Counted from the stretch's first letter, positions 26,570 to 37,402 are shown. The stretch: DNA of 64,000 nt from Acidobacteriaceae bacterium (GCA_030041435.1 JASHNW010000056.1:1-64000); one strand, 5' to 3'. The notes: generated by a model not told the origin, from the letters alone. Numbers and translations: made by a program.

Positions 26570-28264
26570 GTGAGCAGACGTCTATCCAATTCCGGTCCCC
26601 TTCTCGTGGCGCTGGTGCTGTTGTGCGCGGCAGGAGCGCGGGCTGACGCACAAACCACAAGTCTGACGGGGGTGGTTCGGGACAGCCGCGGCACGCCGCA
26701 GATTGGCGCGGTGGTCGAACTGCTTCGGCCGGATTTCACCGTGGCGCTGCAGGCGGTGACGGACGAGCGCGGGCGGTATCGCATCGACTCGATTCTTCCC
26801 GGCGTGTATGAGGTGAAGGCCTCAGCGGATCTGTTCCTGCCGACGCTGCGCGAGAATCTGCGCGTGCTGGGCGGGTCGAAGATCGTAGTCAACCTGACGC
26901 TCGACACGCTGTATGAGGCGTTCCGGTGGCTGCCGGCGAAGCCGCGCCAGGCCGATGAGCCCAAAGACGACTGGACGTGGACGCTGCGCCTCTCGGCGAA
27001 TCGTCCGCTGCTGCGCCTGCTGCAGGACGGCCCGCTGGTGGTGGTTACGAACGGCGACGGCTCGGCCCCCGAACTGAAGGCAAGGGTGACGGTGCGCGGC
27101 GGCGAGAGTGGGTTCGGCGACGGAGGCGTGCACAACGATTTCGAGATGGAGCGCGCGCCGGACGATGAGCGCGCGATGATTTTCCGGGCCGACCTGAGCC
27201 AGGCCGAAGTGCCGTCGCTGAATGCCATGGCGGGCTACGAACAGCAGCTTGCCCAGGGGCGCAGCTTCCGAACCATTGCCGCGGTGGAAGACCGTCCGGA
27301 CATTGCCGGAGGCCCCGGCGCCGAGGGGCTGCAGGCCATCGAGCTGCGCAGCGGCGAAACGTTGAGTTTTGGCGACGCCATCCAGGCGCAGTTCGGCGAC
27401 GAGACGGAAGCCATCCATCTGGGCAACATGCTGCTGGCCAACCATCCCTTTGCGGCTGTGGCTGTGCGCGACGGCGATGCGTCTTTCGCGTATCGCGTGT
27501 CCACTGCGCCGGGATTGCAGCAGGTGGAGGATCTGGACCGGCAGGCGACCGTGGAGCCCAAGCTGGCGGAGCAGAACGGCGCACTGGCCCTGGAGCAGGG
27601 GCTGCATCAGGAGATTTCTGTCGATCGCACACAGGGCTCGATGCGCGTGACGATTACCGCATGGCGCGAGCGGGTCGATCATCCCATTGTCAGCGGAGGG
27701 GGGAATATTTCCGCGGCGGACTGGACCGGCGGCAACCTGCTCTACGACGAGTCGAGCGGCCTGCTGCGCGCGGCGGGGCAGAACTTCGGCGGGAACGGCA
27801 TCATGAGCGAAGTGGAGGAGCGGGTGAACGGAAGCACCTGGATCTCCTTCGACATTGCCGTCGGCGAGGCGCTGAGCATGGCCAACGCGACGGAGGGGTC
27901 GGAGTCGCTGGCGAGCGCCCTGGGCACGATGCGCGCCCACGAGACGCCCATGGTGAGCACCGCCGTGCACGGCAAACTGGGGGAAGCGGGCACGCACTGG
28001 CGGGCTTCCTACCGCTGGCAGGATCCCCGCTCTCTGACGCCGGTCGACGCATTCTCGATGGCTGCCCCCGACGCTTACCTCAGCTTCGTTCTGCGCCAGC
28101 CGATCCATTTCCGCCGGGTGATACCCAACGGCGTGGAGGCGCTGGTCGACGTGCGCAATCTCTTTGCGCAAGGCTACCGCCCGTTCGTGTCCAAAGACGG
28201 CAGCACGCTTTATTTCGCGCAGGCTGCGCGCTGCGTGGAAGGCGGATTCTCCTACTCATTCTGA
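26570..28264 (+). CDS. Carboxypeptidase-regulatory-like secreted protein with possible outer-membrane C-terminus
   Basis: The 564-residue protein starts at GTG 26570 with a signal peptide (SGPLLVALVLLCAAGARADAQ). Residues about 30-105 form a carboxypeptidase regulatory-like (transthyretin) domain: LTGVVRDSRGTPQIGAVVEL and TDERGRYRIDSILPG. The rest is unassigned but shows alternating strands, and it ends in GGFSYSF, a C-terminal Phe preceded by alternating aromatic residues as in outer-membrane beta-barrels. It is too short for a TonB receptor. It lies 127 bases after the GWxTD gene and is probably co-transcribed. The ribosome-binding site is weak, so the start is tentative. Confidence 0.72.
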   Translation: MSRRLSNSGPLLVALVLLCAAGARADAQTTSLTGVVRDSRGTPQIGAVVELLRPDFTVALQAVTDERGRYRIDSILPGVYEVKASADLFLPTLRENLRVLGGSKIVVNLTLDTLYEAFRWLPAKPRQADEPKDDWTWTLRLSANRPLLRLLQDGPLVVVTNGDGSAPELKARVTVRGGESGFGDGGVHNDFEMERAPDDERAMIFRADLSQAEVPSLNAMAGYEQQLAQGRSFRTIAAVEDRPDIAGGPGAEGLQAIELRSGETLSFGDAIQAQFGDETEAIHLGNMLLANHPFAAVAVRDGDASFAYRVSTAPGLQQVEDLDRQATVEPKLAEQNGALALEQGLHQEISVDRTQGSMRVTITAWRERVDHPIVSGGGNISAADWTGGNLLYDESSGLLRAAGQNFGGNGIMSEVEERVNGSTWISFDIAVGEALSMANATEGSESLASALGTMRAHETPMVSTAVHGKLGEAGTHWRASYRWQDPRSLTPVDAFSMAAPDAYLSFVLRQPIHFRRVIPNGVEALVDVRNLFAQGYRPFVSKDGSTLYFAQAARCVEGGFSYSF

Positions 28265-28429
28265 GGGCGCGAACCGCGCCTGATTGCCCCGCAAAGGCGA
28301 TGGATGCGCGCACGCCCGGAGTGCGCCGGACGCCTGCATTTGCTGTGCTATATTGAGAAAGGCGCAAAGTCAGGATGCGGCAAAATTCTGCTTGTTTCCG
28401 AGCGCCATCCCGCCTGGCAAGCCACTCGT

Positions 28430-28505
28430 GGACGCGTAGCTCAATTGGCAGAGCATTCGACTCTTAATCGACAGGTTGAAGGTTCGATTCCTTCCGCGTC
28501 CACCA
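28430..28505 (+). tRNA. tRNA-Lys(CTT)
   Basis: The 76-base cloverleaf has acceptor stem GGACGCG/CGCGTCC (28430-28436 and 28495-28501), discriminator A and an encoded CCA (28503-28505). The anticodon loop is CTCTTAA, giving anticodon CTT. The T-arm carries GGTTCGATTCC. The 27-43 position looks like a T-C mismatch; all other stems pair. Confidence 0.95.
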
Positions 28506-28747
28506 GGTAATCCCTGCGCGGGTTCGGGAAGAATCGAAGCACAACCGGGACGAACTGCACTTGAGCGCGCGCAGAGGCGGGCTTCAGTCACACTACCTCT
28601 GCGATGGCGTGCTTCCTCCCGCCCGGAACTGCAATTCTGCAGGCACCGCTTCAGAGGGTCGACAAGCTGAGTATGGTGCTCGATCCCGATGCGAAGCTCC
28701 GGAAGGCGGATGCTAATCTATAAGAGTCACCCTGAGTGTAATCGCAT

Positions 28748-30148
28748 ATGGCCTCACCCTCAGGCGCCGAGCCGGTCATGGTGCCTCCCCAGCAAATGTC
28801 TCAGGAATCCAGGAAGCGATATCGCGGGATTGCGTCCGCCGCGGTGACTGCTTTGTTTGGCAAGGGCACCAGCCTGCTGGTGAGCGCGACCACGGTGCCG
28901 CTTACGGTCCGGTATCTTGGGGCCGAAGGTTATGGACTGTGGATCACGATCAGCAGCGCCGCCACGATGTTCTTCGTGCTCGACATCGGCATTGCCAGCA
29001 CACTGACGAATCTGATTTCCGAAGCGTATGCCGCCGACGACAAAGAGCGGGCCGCCACTTATTTTGCGACGGCATTTTGGATGATTCTGGGCATCGCGGC
29101 ACTCCTCGGCCTTGCGGGCTGGATGCTGTGGCCGTCCATCCACTGGATATCCCTGTTTCACGTGAGAGATCCCGCCCTGGGGCGCGACACTTCGCGCGCC
29201 ATGGCGGCGGCTTTCATCGTATTCCTGCTGGCGCTCCCGACCGGTCTGGCGCAGCGGGTGCTTGGCGGGTACCAGGAACTGCACGCCTCCAATCTGTTTG
29301 CGGCGGCCGGAAGCCTTCTGAGCCTTCTGCTGGTGATTGCCGTGATTCGGTTTCATGGCAGCCTTCCCTATCTGGTCGCCGGATTCGCCGGATCTACCGT
29401 GGCCGCAAACGGAGCCTGTCTGTTATGGATTTGTTTCTTTCACAAGCCGTGGATGAAACCCTGGCCGCAGAGGATCGATTTCGGCTGCGTCGGGCGAATC
29501 CTTGGTTCCGGCAGCCAGTTCTTCGCCATTCAGCTGGCAGGGCTGGTCATCTTCAGCAGCGATAATCTTGTTATCTCTCACTATCTCGGGCCCGCCAGTG
29601 TAACTCCGTATTCGGTTACCTGGCGGCTGGTAAGCTACATTGCTGCGGTGCAGACTCTGGTTATCCCGTCACTGTGGCCGGCCTATGCTGAAGCCTATGC
29701 GAAGGGGCATCTGCCCTGGATAAGGCTGGCTTACAGGCGCGTCCGATGGATTAGTACGGCTGTGCTTGCGATCGGCTGCTCGGTCATGCTGATTGGGGGC
29801 AGGCAGATTATTCGCCTCTGGGCAGGCCCTGCAGCGGTTCCAGGCCTTCTGCTCGTTCAGCTCATGTGCCTGTGGATCGTCATTTGCGTATTTACCACCA
29901 ATCAATCCACGCTGATGGGGGCGACATTTCGCGTCAAGCGGCAGGCAATCTCCTCTGTGCTTTCTGCAATCGTGAACCTGGCGTTGTCGATTGTCTGGGT
30001 GAAGAGCATTGGGCCGACAGGAGTCCTGCTGGCTACAATCATCTCCTACATCGTCTTTATTGTGTGCGTGCAGAGCTGGGAGGTAAGGAGAATCCTGCGG
30101 GGAGACTTCCTCGCCGGAGAGGGGAGCCGTTCCCCGGCGCGCGGGTAA
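28748..30148 (+). CDS. Polysaccharide flippase (Wzx-like)
   Basis: The 466-residue protein has about twelve to fourteen hydrophobic helices in the pattern of the MOP superfamily. The N-terminal R-Y-R-G-I-A-S-A-A-V-T-A-L-F-G-K-G and the first helices around VPLTVRYLGAEGYGLW match oligosaccharide flippases, which move undecaprenyl-linked repeat units across the inner membrane. It heads a cluster with a polymerase and glycosyltransferases. The start ATG 28748 has no clear ribosome-binding site; Met12 and Met17 are possible alternatives. A TATAAG at 28719-28724 could be a -10, but no good -35 is present. Confidence 0.85.
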   Translation: MASPSGAEPVMVPPQQMSQESRKRYRGIASAAVTALFGKGTSLLVSATTVPLTVRYLGAEGYGLWITISSAATMFFVLDIGIASTLTNLISEAYAADDKERAATYFATAFWMILGIAALLGLAGWMLWPSIHWISLFHVRDPALGRDTSRAMAAAFIVFLLALPTGLAQRVLGGYQELHASNLFAAAGSLLSLLLVIAVIRFHGSLPYLVAGFAGSTVAANGACLLWICFFHKPWMKPWPQRIDFGCVGRILGSGSQFFAIQLAGLVIFSSDNLVISHYLGPASVTPYSVTWRLVSYIAAVQTLVIPSLWPAYAEAYAKGHLPWIRLAYRRVRWISTAVLAIGCSVMLIGGRQIIRLWAGPAAVPGLLLVQLMCLWIVICVFTTNQSTLMGATFRVKRQAISSVLSAIVNLALSIVWVKSIGPTGVLLATIISYIVFIVCVQSWEVRRILRGDFLAGEGSRSPARG

Positions 30149-30301
30149 TGCTGGAATGGCGGTCGGGCAAGAGGCCGCACAGCTCTCTTGCGATGGCGGT
30201 AATTACGGAGAGGGAGATTCTATCGGGATGGGTGTGATGGCCGTTATTACCTGGCGGCGTTCGTGCGAGTGGGTCGAAGTTGAGAGATCTGGAGCGATTT
30301 G

Positions 30302-31426
30302 ATGGACAGAGTGCTGAACATCGCAGTGGATGCGCGCCCTTTGGCATTTCCGAATTGCGGGATTGGTCGATACGTTGTGAATTTATTGCGCGAATTCGCG
30401 CTGGCGCAGGTGCCACACCGTTTCTTCCTTTACTGCGACCGTCCCTTCGAGCATCGCTTTCCTATTCCGGAACACTGGACCATACGCACGGGCAGCATTG
30501 CTTCCCGCGGCCGCAGCACGGCGTTTGCACAGACATTCTTCCCGGTTTGGGTGCTGAAGGACGGGATTGACGTATTCTGGTCGCCGCGTCACCAGATGCC
30601 TCTTTTGCTTTCGCCGCGCATCAGGAAGGTGCTCACTGTCCACGACGTGGTATGGAAGCGCTTTCCGCATACAATGACCGGAGATGCTGTTGCCCTGGAG
30701 GCGCTGTTGATGCCGCTTTCCCTTCGCATTGCCGACCAGGCTATTACCGATTCGCAATTCTCGCGCTGCGAAATCCTGTCTTACTTCCCTTGGGCTAAAG
30801 ACAAACTGGATGTTGTTTATTTGGCGTCCAATCTCAAAGCGGACGGAGAGACAGGTTCCTGCCCGGTATCCAGCCGCTATTTTCTGGTCGTTGGCAGTTA
30901 CGAACCGCGTAAGAATCTGGAACGGATGTTGGGCGCCTATATTCAATATCGGAAAGTCAGCAGCGACCCGCTCGATCTGGTGATTGTCGGCACGGAGCAG
31001 TGGGGCGCTTTCAGCGCAAGAGATTTTGTCGCCGCAAACAATCTGCAGTCGTGCGTGCATCTGATTCAACGGGCCGACGACACAGTGCTCCGCGCCTTAT
31101 ATGCGAACGCGCACGCGTTGGTGATGGTTTCTCTCTATGAGGGATTCGGGCTGCCGCTGGTTGAAGCTATGCAGTGGGGCGTTCCACTCATCGCAAGTAA
31201 CACTTCTTCCGTCGCTGAGGTAGCCGGGGATGCGGCGCTGCTTGTCGATCCATACAATGCGGAGGCAATTACGCGGGCCTTTAAGCAAATGACAGAGGAC
31301 GAAGCGATGCGCCACGAACTGGCGTATAAAGCGGAATCTCGCGGGGAGCAGTTTAGCTGGAGACGGGCAGCTTCGGAGACGCTGGCTCTGTTAGTCGGCG
31401 ATTCGGTTGCGCCCGGGAAGAAGTAG
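30302..31426 (+). CDS. GT4 family glycosyltransferase
   Basis: The 374-residue cytoplasmic enzyme shows the GT-B layout: N-terminal acceptor domain with RPLAFPNCGIGRYVVNLL (a Gly-rich loop after the first strand), VHDVVWKRFP, then the donor domain starting at YFLVVGSYEPRKNL and the conserved E-x7-E region SLYEGFGLPLVEAM near residue 285, followed by SSVAEVAGDAALL. These are typical of retaining GT4 transferases using nucleotide-sugars. ATG 30302 is chosen over TTG 30299 because GGAG (30291-30294) lies seven bases upstream. Codon use is less GC-rich than in flanking regions, as in the next two genes. Confidence 0.9.
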   Translation: MDRVLNIAVDARPLAFPNCGIGRYVVNLLREFALAQVPHRFFLYCDRPFEHRFPIPEHWTIRTGSIASRGRSTAFAQTFFPVWVLKDGIDVFWSPRHQMPLLLSPRIRKVLTVHDVVWKRFPHTMTGDAVALEALLMPLSLRIADQAITDSQFSRCEILSYFPWAKDKLDVVYLASNLKADGETGSCPVSSRYFLVVGSYEPRKNLERMLGAYIQYRKVSSDPLDLVIVGTEQWGAFSARDFVAANNLQSCVHLIQRADDTVLRALYANAHALVMVSLYEGFGLPLVEAMQWGVPLIASNTSSVAEVAGDAALLVDPYNAEAITRAFKQMTEDEAMRHELAYKAESRGEQFSWRRAASETLALLVGDSVAPGKK

Positions 31427-31467
31427 CGCCAGGAGATGAAGAGCGTTCGGCATTTTGAGAGGTCCAA

Positions 31468-32925
31468 GTGACGGATGGCGCCATATCTTTGCCGGGTCCC
31501 GCTGACAACGGGGCTCGATCGCCGCTTTCCGCCGGACTTCGGATTATGTTGTTCGCAGCCGGGCCGGGCGGGCGGCCCAGAGGGTGGCAACGCTTTTTCC
31601 TTGCAATCTATCTGTGCGCCTGCCTGGTCTCTGTGATGCTGGGCAACATCGGATTCGCTCTGTGTTACGCGGTGTTGAGCCTGTTTTTTATGTTGAACAG
31701 CACCGATCTGGATATTCTCGCGCCAATGTCGATGGTTACCCAGGCGTTCGGCATATATTTTCTGCTGCCTCTTGCCCTTATCGATGACCGCGATCCGGCA
31801 ACGCTCACCTATATTGCCTGCACTCTGATCGCAACGCTGGCTTTATATCTATTGATGCCGAGGCTCAATTTCGGTATTGGCAGACGGCTTGGCAAGAGCC
31901 TTGTATTCCGGAAGTCTTTCCTGAGAACCACGGTCGTGATGCAGATCGCCGGAGGTGTAGGATTCCTAATCAGCACCTGGCTGGCCGGATTCTCCAATCC
32001 CTTCATGGTTTTTGCCGATCCCATTCAATATCGATTTTTCATGATGGTGGGCGGCATGACTTACTTTACGGAGCTGTTGGGCTTTCTTATCACGATGCCG
32101 GCAATTGTAATCACAGTGGCGTACTACATGAAAGAGACCTCGCGGGCTGTGTTTGTGACAGTCGTTGCGGTAGCCGCCCTCTACGGTTTGGCAACAGGTG
32201 CGCGGGGAAGTGTGATTCTATTGGTCATCCAGATTTTCCTGATTCGGCATATTCTTTACAAGCGCATAGGTGCGCGTCTCGTAATTCTGCTGGTGTGCAT
32301 TGTGGTTCCGTTCATCGCGATTTCCGGACAGTACCGGCAGCTAAAATACACCAGCGCAAACGGATCTCTTCAAGCCGTTCTCTCTCACCTTACATTTCAG
32401 GATGCAGTAAACGCAGCGTTTAGCCGGATGGACGCGGCTGATATGTTCAATGAGTTTATGGTTGCCGAGCGTTACCACGACCCAAAACTCGGAATGTCAT
32501 ATATCGAGATCGTCGCGGAGGCTATTCCGCGCAGTTTCTGGAAAGACAAACCGCGCCTTCCCAATCCCGAGATGACCAGAATCATCGGACGGAACGATCC
32601 CTATCTCGATATAGCCTTCGACTTCGGCATATTTGGAGAGACATTTCTTAATTTTTCATGGTTCGGAATCATCGTGGGAGGAGTTATCGTGGCGATCATT
32701 GGCGGTTTAATGCAGTGCATATACGATTATGCCGTCTCGGAGCGATCTCCCGTAGTCATCTTATGGGTTGCGGTGCTTTGCACCGTTCCTCTTGCTCTTG
32801 TAGTGTCGGGTCTGGTTGAGGTGTTAATCACAGCCGGGTTGAGCATTCTCCAAGTGCTGGTAGTTCGAAAGCTGTTTTTCCATCGTTCGCTGTCACCTTT
32901 TCCCGAAACCTCGCCCACTTTGTGA
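31468..32925 (+). CDS. O-antigen/oligosaccharide polymerase-like membrane protein
   Basis: The 485-residue protein has about ten to twelve hydrophobic helices and the TGARGS segment (near residue 245) found in Wzy-type and related repeat-unit polymerases, with a large loop near 290-390. It would join lipid-linked repeat units at the periplasmic face after flipping. GTG 31468 has GAGAGG (31457-31462) five bases upstream and lies 42 bases after the GT4 stop, so it is in the same operon. Polymerases vary widely in sequence, so the call rests on topology, the motif and the neighbours. Confidence 0.75.
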   Translation: MTDGAISLPGPADNGARSPLSAGLRIMLFAAGPGGRPRGWQRFFLAIYLCACLVSVMLGNIGFALCYAVLSLFFMLNSTDLDILAPMSMVTQAFGIYFLLPLALIDDRDPATLTYIACTLIATLALYLLMPRLNFGIGRRLGKSLVFRKSFLRTTVVMQIAGGVGFLISTWLAGFSNPFMVFADPIQYRFFMMVGGMTYFTELLGFLITMPAIVITVAYYMKETSRAVFVTVVAVAALYGLATGARGSVILLVIQIFLIRHILYKRIGARLVILLVCIVVPFIAISGQYRQLKYTSANGSLQAVLSHLTFQDAVNAAFSRMDAADMFNEFMVAERYHDPKLGMSYIEIVAEAIPRSFWKDKPRLPNPEMTRIIGRNDPYLDIAFDFGIFGETFLNFSWFGIIVGGVIVAIIGGLMQCIYDYAVSERSPVVILWVAVLCTVPLALVVSGLVEVLITAGLSILQVLVVRKLFFHRSLSPFPETSPTL

Positions 32926-32967
32926 GTCGGCGTCTTTACCCGCGGTCAGACCGCTGCTGATTGATTG

Positions 32968-34059
32968 CTATGCGTGGAGAGCATCCAGCAGGATCGACCA
33001 GGTTTGTCTTGCGCAGTTTTCCCATGTGAATTGGGATGCATAGCGAATTGCATCCAGGCGACGAGGAGTTTTATCCTGCAGGACGGCGGATATCTGCCGG
33101 GCGATATCTTCGGGCGAGTAGGGATCGCAGTAGGTGGCCGCTGCTCCGAAAATCTCGGGAAGTGACGCTGCGCGAGATACGACAACCGGAGTGCCCAGGG
33201 TGAGCGCCTCGAGCGGAGGGATTCCGAAACCTTCGTAGAAGGAAGGGAATACGAAGCAGGCTGCATGCTCATAGAGCGTTCGCAATTCGGCATCGGTGAC
33301 GAATCCCATTTGTTTTACGGAACCAGCAAAATTCTGGGTGCCCGCAAAGATCGCGGAATTGGAGCCTCCCGCGATGGCGAGACAGACATCCGAAACCGGC
33401 AACCGGCTGAACGCCTGCACCAGACCGTGCAGGTTCTTATTTGGATTCCTGGATCCGACTGCGAGGACATATTTTCCCGGCGAGAGTCCCTGTTTCGCCA
33501 GTACAGCGTCGTTTCGGGGGTACCGCAGGATGTGCTCCCCCGAGAGCGGAACGTGGGAGATTTTCCCCTCGAGGACGTGCAAAAATCGGATCAGCTCCTG
33601 TCTGCAGAATTCGGAATCTGTGATGAGCTGAATGGCCGTGCGGGCAAGGATCTTCTGTAGTATTTTGTAATAGTTCCTGTAGGCGGTGTTATATGCGTCA
33701 GGGGTGCTGAATGGGCCGGCATCGTGGATGGTGATGACATGCCGTCTGTGCAATATGGGGGCGCCGCCGCAGGGAGTAAACAGCAGGCCGCCGCTTGCAT
33801 GGACAGGCAGATCAATCTGTTCCCAAAGCTGACCCGTGAACCGACCCACCTGCCGAATGCGCAGTGTGGCCCAGGAGGGAAGGTCCACGGTATTGGGTGG
33901 GACGAGAATTGTTACAGGAACCGTTTCAACGATCCCTGCCATAAACAACTTATCGAGGGCAGTTAGTAATTCGTGGGCATATCGTTGAACACCGGTAACC
34001 GCCTGAGAGAGGAATCGCCCATTGACGTAAAGAGTTGCAGGTGAGACGCGGGTGGTCAT
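32968..34059 (-). CDS. GT4 family glycosyltransferase
   Basis: The 363-residue transferase has the same layout as the enzyme at 30302-31426: a VNGRFLSQAVTGVQRYAHEL acceptor loop, VITIHDAGPF, the donor domain from YVLAVGSRNPNKNL, and PSFYEGFGIPPLEA with RAASLPEIFG. It likely adds one sugar to a repeat unit. ATG 34059 is preferred to GTG 34080 because a purine-rich site lies seven to twelve bases upstream and the domain starts at once. It is convergent with the polymerase and divergent from the next GT4 gene. Confidence 0.88.
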   Translation of the reverse strand: MTTRVSPATLYVNGRFLSQAVTGVQRYAHELLTALDKLFMAGIVETVPVTILVPPNTVDLPSWATLRIRQVGRFTGQLWEQIDLPVHASGGLLFTPCGGAPILHRRHVITIHDAGPFSTPDAYNTAYRNYYKILQKILARTAIQLITDSEFCRQELIRFLHVLEGKISHVPLSGEHILRYPRNDAVLAKQGLSPGKYVLAVGSRNPNKNLHGLVQAFSRLPVSDVCLAIAGGSNSAIFAGTQNFAGSVKQMGFVTDAELRTLYEHAACFVFPSFYEGFGIPPLEALTLGTPVVVSRAASLPEIFGAAATYCDPYSPEDIARQISAVLQDKTPRRLDAIRYASQFTWENCARQTWSILLDALHA

Positions 34060-34087
34060 CCGGATGTCTTCTTCCTTCACAAGGATA

Positions 34088-34099
34088 TTCTAATTAGAA
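34088..34099. promoter_or_regulatory. 12-base perfect palindrome between divergent glycosyltransferase genes
   Basis: TTCTAATTAGAA lies in the 51-base gap between the two divergent starts. It contains TAGAAT-like sequence on the minus strand but no matching -35, so it could be an operator or part of overlapping promoters. Such a short AT palindrome may also be chance. Confidence 0.3.
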
Positions 34100-34110
34100 C
34101 AGCGCAGGGA

Positions 34111-35271
34111 ATGCAGAAAGCGATTGTACACATTGGAAAATACTATCCTCCGCACCCAGGGGGGATGGAGACATATATGCGGGACCTTGTCTCCGGTCTG
34201 ACCGTTTCAAAAAATGTCCAGGTTATTGCTGCCGGAGATTCGATCCGGAGGCATGTCGAACAGCGCGACGGAGCTACGATCGTCAGAGTCCCCACTTTTG
34301 GTGCGGTAGCGTCTATGCCGGTGACGCCCACGCTCCCCTGGGAGCTGATGAGGGTCAGGCCAGAGCTGGTGCATGTGCAGGTACCCAACCCCGGAGCGGC
34401 ATTGGCAATCTGTCTGGCAGGCTATCGCGGCCCTCTGGTAATCACGCATCACAGCGACACTCTGGGCCGGAAGTGTTTGAAAAGGTTCTCCGACCCATTT
34501 GTGAACGAGATGATGAGGCGTGCCGATCGGATTATTGCGACATCGCATCGATATCTTGAAAGCTCTCCGGAGTTAGCCCCGTTCAAGTCAAAGTGCAAAG
34601 TCATTCCGATGGGGATCGACTTCGAAGTGGAAGCAGATGCTACGATTGTCGAGAGCGAGAAGATAGTCCGACAGTACGGGCCGCGCATTGTCCTGGCGGT
34701 AGGGAGGCTGGTGGGGTATAAGGGCTTTATCTACCTGATCGAGGCGATGCGCAAGGTCGACGCGACACTCCTGCTTGCAGGAACGGGACCGCTGGAACGG
34801 GAGCTGAAAGGAGCGGCGGAGGGTTTTGGCGTGAATGGCAAGGTTGAGTTTCTGGGGAGGGTGGATCATCTGCAGGGGTATTATCGCGCAAGCTCAGTCT
34901 TCGTTTTGCCCTCCATATCAAGGGCTGAAGCGTTCGGTCTGGTTCAGTTAGAGGCGATGGCTGCCGGATTGCCCGTCGTCAACACGAATCTGGAGTCGGG
35001 TGCGCCGGAAATCTCAATAGACGGAGTTACGGGAATGACGGTGGCGCCCGCGGATGCGGATGGCCTGGCGCGCGCGATCAACGCCCTGCTTGCGGATCCG
35101 GAACTTCGGCGGAGGATGGGAGAAGCCGGGAAGGTCCGGGCGCGACAGGAGTTTGCTCCGGAGCTGATGGTGCGAAGGACGGTCGAACTGTACGAAGAAG
35201 TGCTGGATGAGCGCCGAGGCGAAAGTTCCGTGGAGAATCGGACGGCGACCGCGAGTCAGCTGCGCGAATAA
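34111..35271 (+). CDS. GT4 family glycosyltransferase
   Basis: The 386-residue enzyme is a GT-B transferase of a different subgroup from its two neighbours: GKYYPPHPGGMETYMRDL is the acceptor Gly-rich loop, VITHHSDTLG follows, the donor domain starts at IVLAVGRLVGYKG, and ISRAEAFGLVQLEAMAAGLP carries the E-x7-E pair. Sequences with PPHPGGME are frequent among alpha-mannosyl- or glucosyltransferases of exopolysaccharide clusters. The last 16 bases overlap the 3' end of the opposite-strand reductase gene. Confidence 0.9.
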   Translation: MQKAIVHIGKYYPPHPGGMETYMRDLVSGLTVSKNVQVIAAGDSIRRHVEQRDGATIVRVPTFGAVASMPVTPTLPWELMRVRPELVHVQVPNPGAALAICLAGYRGPLVITHHSDTLGRKCLKRFSDPFVNEMMRRADRIIATSHRYLESSPELAPFKSKCKVIPMGIDFEVEADATIVESEKIVRQYGPRIVLAVGRLVGYKGFIYLIEAMRKVDATLLLAGTGPLERELKGAAEGFGVNGKVEFLGRVDHLQGYYRASSVFVLPSISRAEAFGLVQLEAMAAGLPVVNTNLESGAPEISIDGVTGMTVAPADADGLARAINALLADPELRRRMGEAGKVRARQEFAPELMVRRTVELYEEVLDERRGESSVENRTATASQLRE

Positions 35272-36245
35272 AGGGCTGCTGAGGAGTCCTGATTCGAAGA
35301 CCCAGCCAGAGTTACAAGCCAGTAATCGAGAATCTCTTTCAGGGTTTGCTCCATCGCGAAGCGCGGCTTCCATCCGAGCGCCTGAATCTTGGATGAGTCT
35401 CCGTAGAGGCGCAGTGTTTCCACGGGCCGAAACTTGTCGGGATCCACTTCCACGAGCGGGTCAACTTCCGCGAGCGCGCACAGCTTCGAAACAATTTCCT
35501 GGATGCTGAAGGGATGGCCGGAGCTTACGTTGTAGACTTCGCCCGGCTCGCCGTGGACCGCCGCAATCCAATAGGCTTCGACGACGTCCCGCACATCGGA
35601 GAAGTCCCGCACCGGCGCCAGGTTGCCAACACGAAGAACGGGTTCCGCCTGTCCCAGCCTGATTGCGGCGATCTGACGCGCGAAATCGGAGCAGACGAAC
35701 CCGGTTGGCTGTCCGGGGCCGATATGGTTGAAAGGCCGGACAATAACCGTCTGGAAGCCGTATCCCTCAACAGACTGCATTGCCACGGCTTCAGACATGA
35801 ACTTACTCGCGGCATAAGGGGTCAGCAGGGAGACGGGCGAGCGCTCATCAAGCGCCCCGCCCTGCATGGAACGATAGACGTGGGCGGTGCTGACATGAAC
35901 GATGCGAGGCCTGAGGCCAAGCTCGCGAAGGGCTTCGAAAAGATTGACGGTGCCCCCGACGTTGATATCGTAGGTCGTCCTGGGGTCGGCCATACTGGTA
36001 ACGACATTTGAGATGGCGGCAAGATGATAGACGTGGTCGGGCCGCACTTCCTTCAGAATCCTGAGCAGGTCCGCATAGTCGCGAATATCAGCACCGATCA
36101 GAGAGACATCGGCCGGCAGGCTGTTGGGCTGAGCGGACTGCCGCTGGCGGAGGCCGAGTCCCAGGATCTCGAATCCCCTCGCAGCCAGGTGCCTGGCGAG
36201 GTGCGGTCCTACAAATCCGGTCAGGCCGGTAACGAAAGCCCTCAT
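35256..36245 (-). CDS. rmd: GDP-6-deoxy-D-mannose reductase-like enzyme
   Basis: The 329-residue NAD(P)-dependent reductase has the N-terminal TGLTGFVG loop, VHVSTAHVY and the catalytic YAASK (in LLTPYAASKF), with RPFNHIGPGQ following. These match Rmd, which reduces GDP-4-dehydro-6-deoxy-D-mannose to GDP-D-rhamnose. The GDP-mannose 4,6-dehydratase gene lies immediately upstream (14-base gap), completing the two-step pathway. The product would feed the neighbouring glycosyltransferases. Its C-terminus overlaps the convergent GT4 gene by 16 bases. A GDP-fucose synthase is less likely because the epimerase-type residues and length differ. Confidence 0.85.
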   Translation of the reverse strand: MRAFVTGLTGFVGPHLARHLAARGFEILGLGLRQRQSAQPNSLPADVSLIGADIRDYADLLRILKEVRPDHVYHLAAISNVVTSMADPRTTYDINVGGTVNLFEALRELGLRPRIVHVSTAHVYRSMQGGALDERSPVSLLTPYAASKFMSEAVAMQSVEGYGFQTVIVRPFNHIGPGQPTGFVCSDFARQIAAIRLGQAEPVLRVGNLAPVRDFSDVRDVVEAYWIAAVHGEPGEVYNVSSGHPFSIQEIVSKLCALAEVDPLVEVDPDKFRPVETLRLYGDSSKIQALGWKPRFAMEQTLKEILDYWLVTLAGSSNQDSSAALYSRS

Positions 36246-36259
36246 CGGCGCCGCTCCAG

Positions 36260-37402
<1,143 letters not shown>

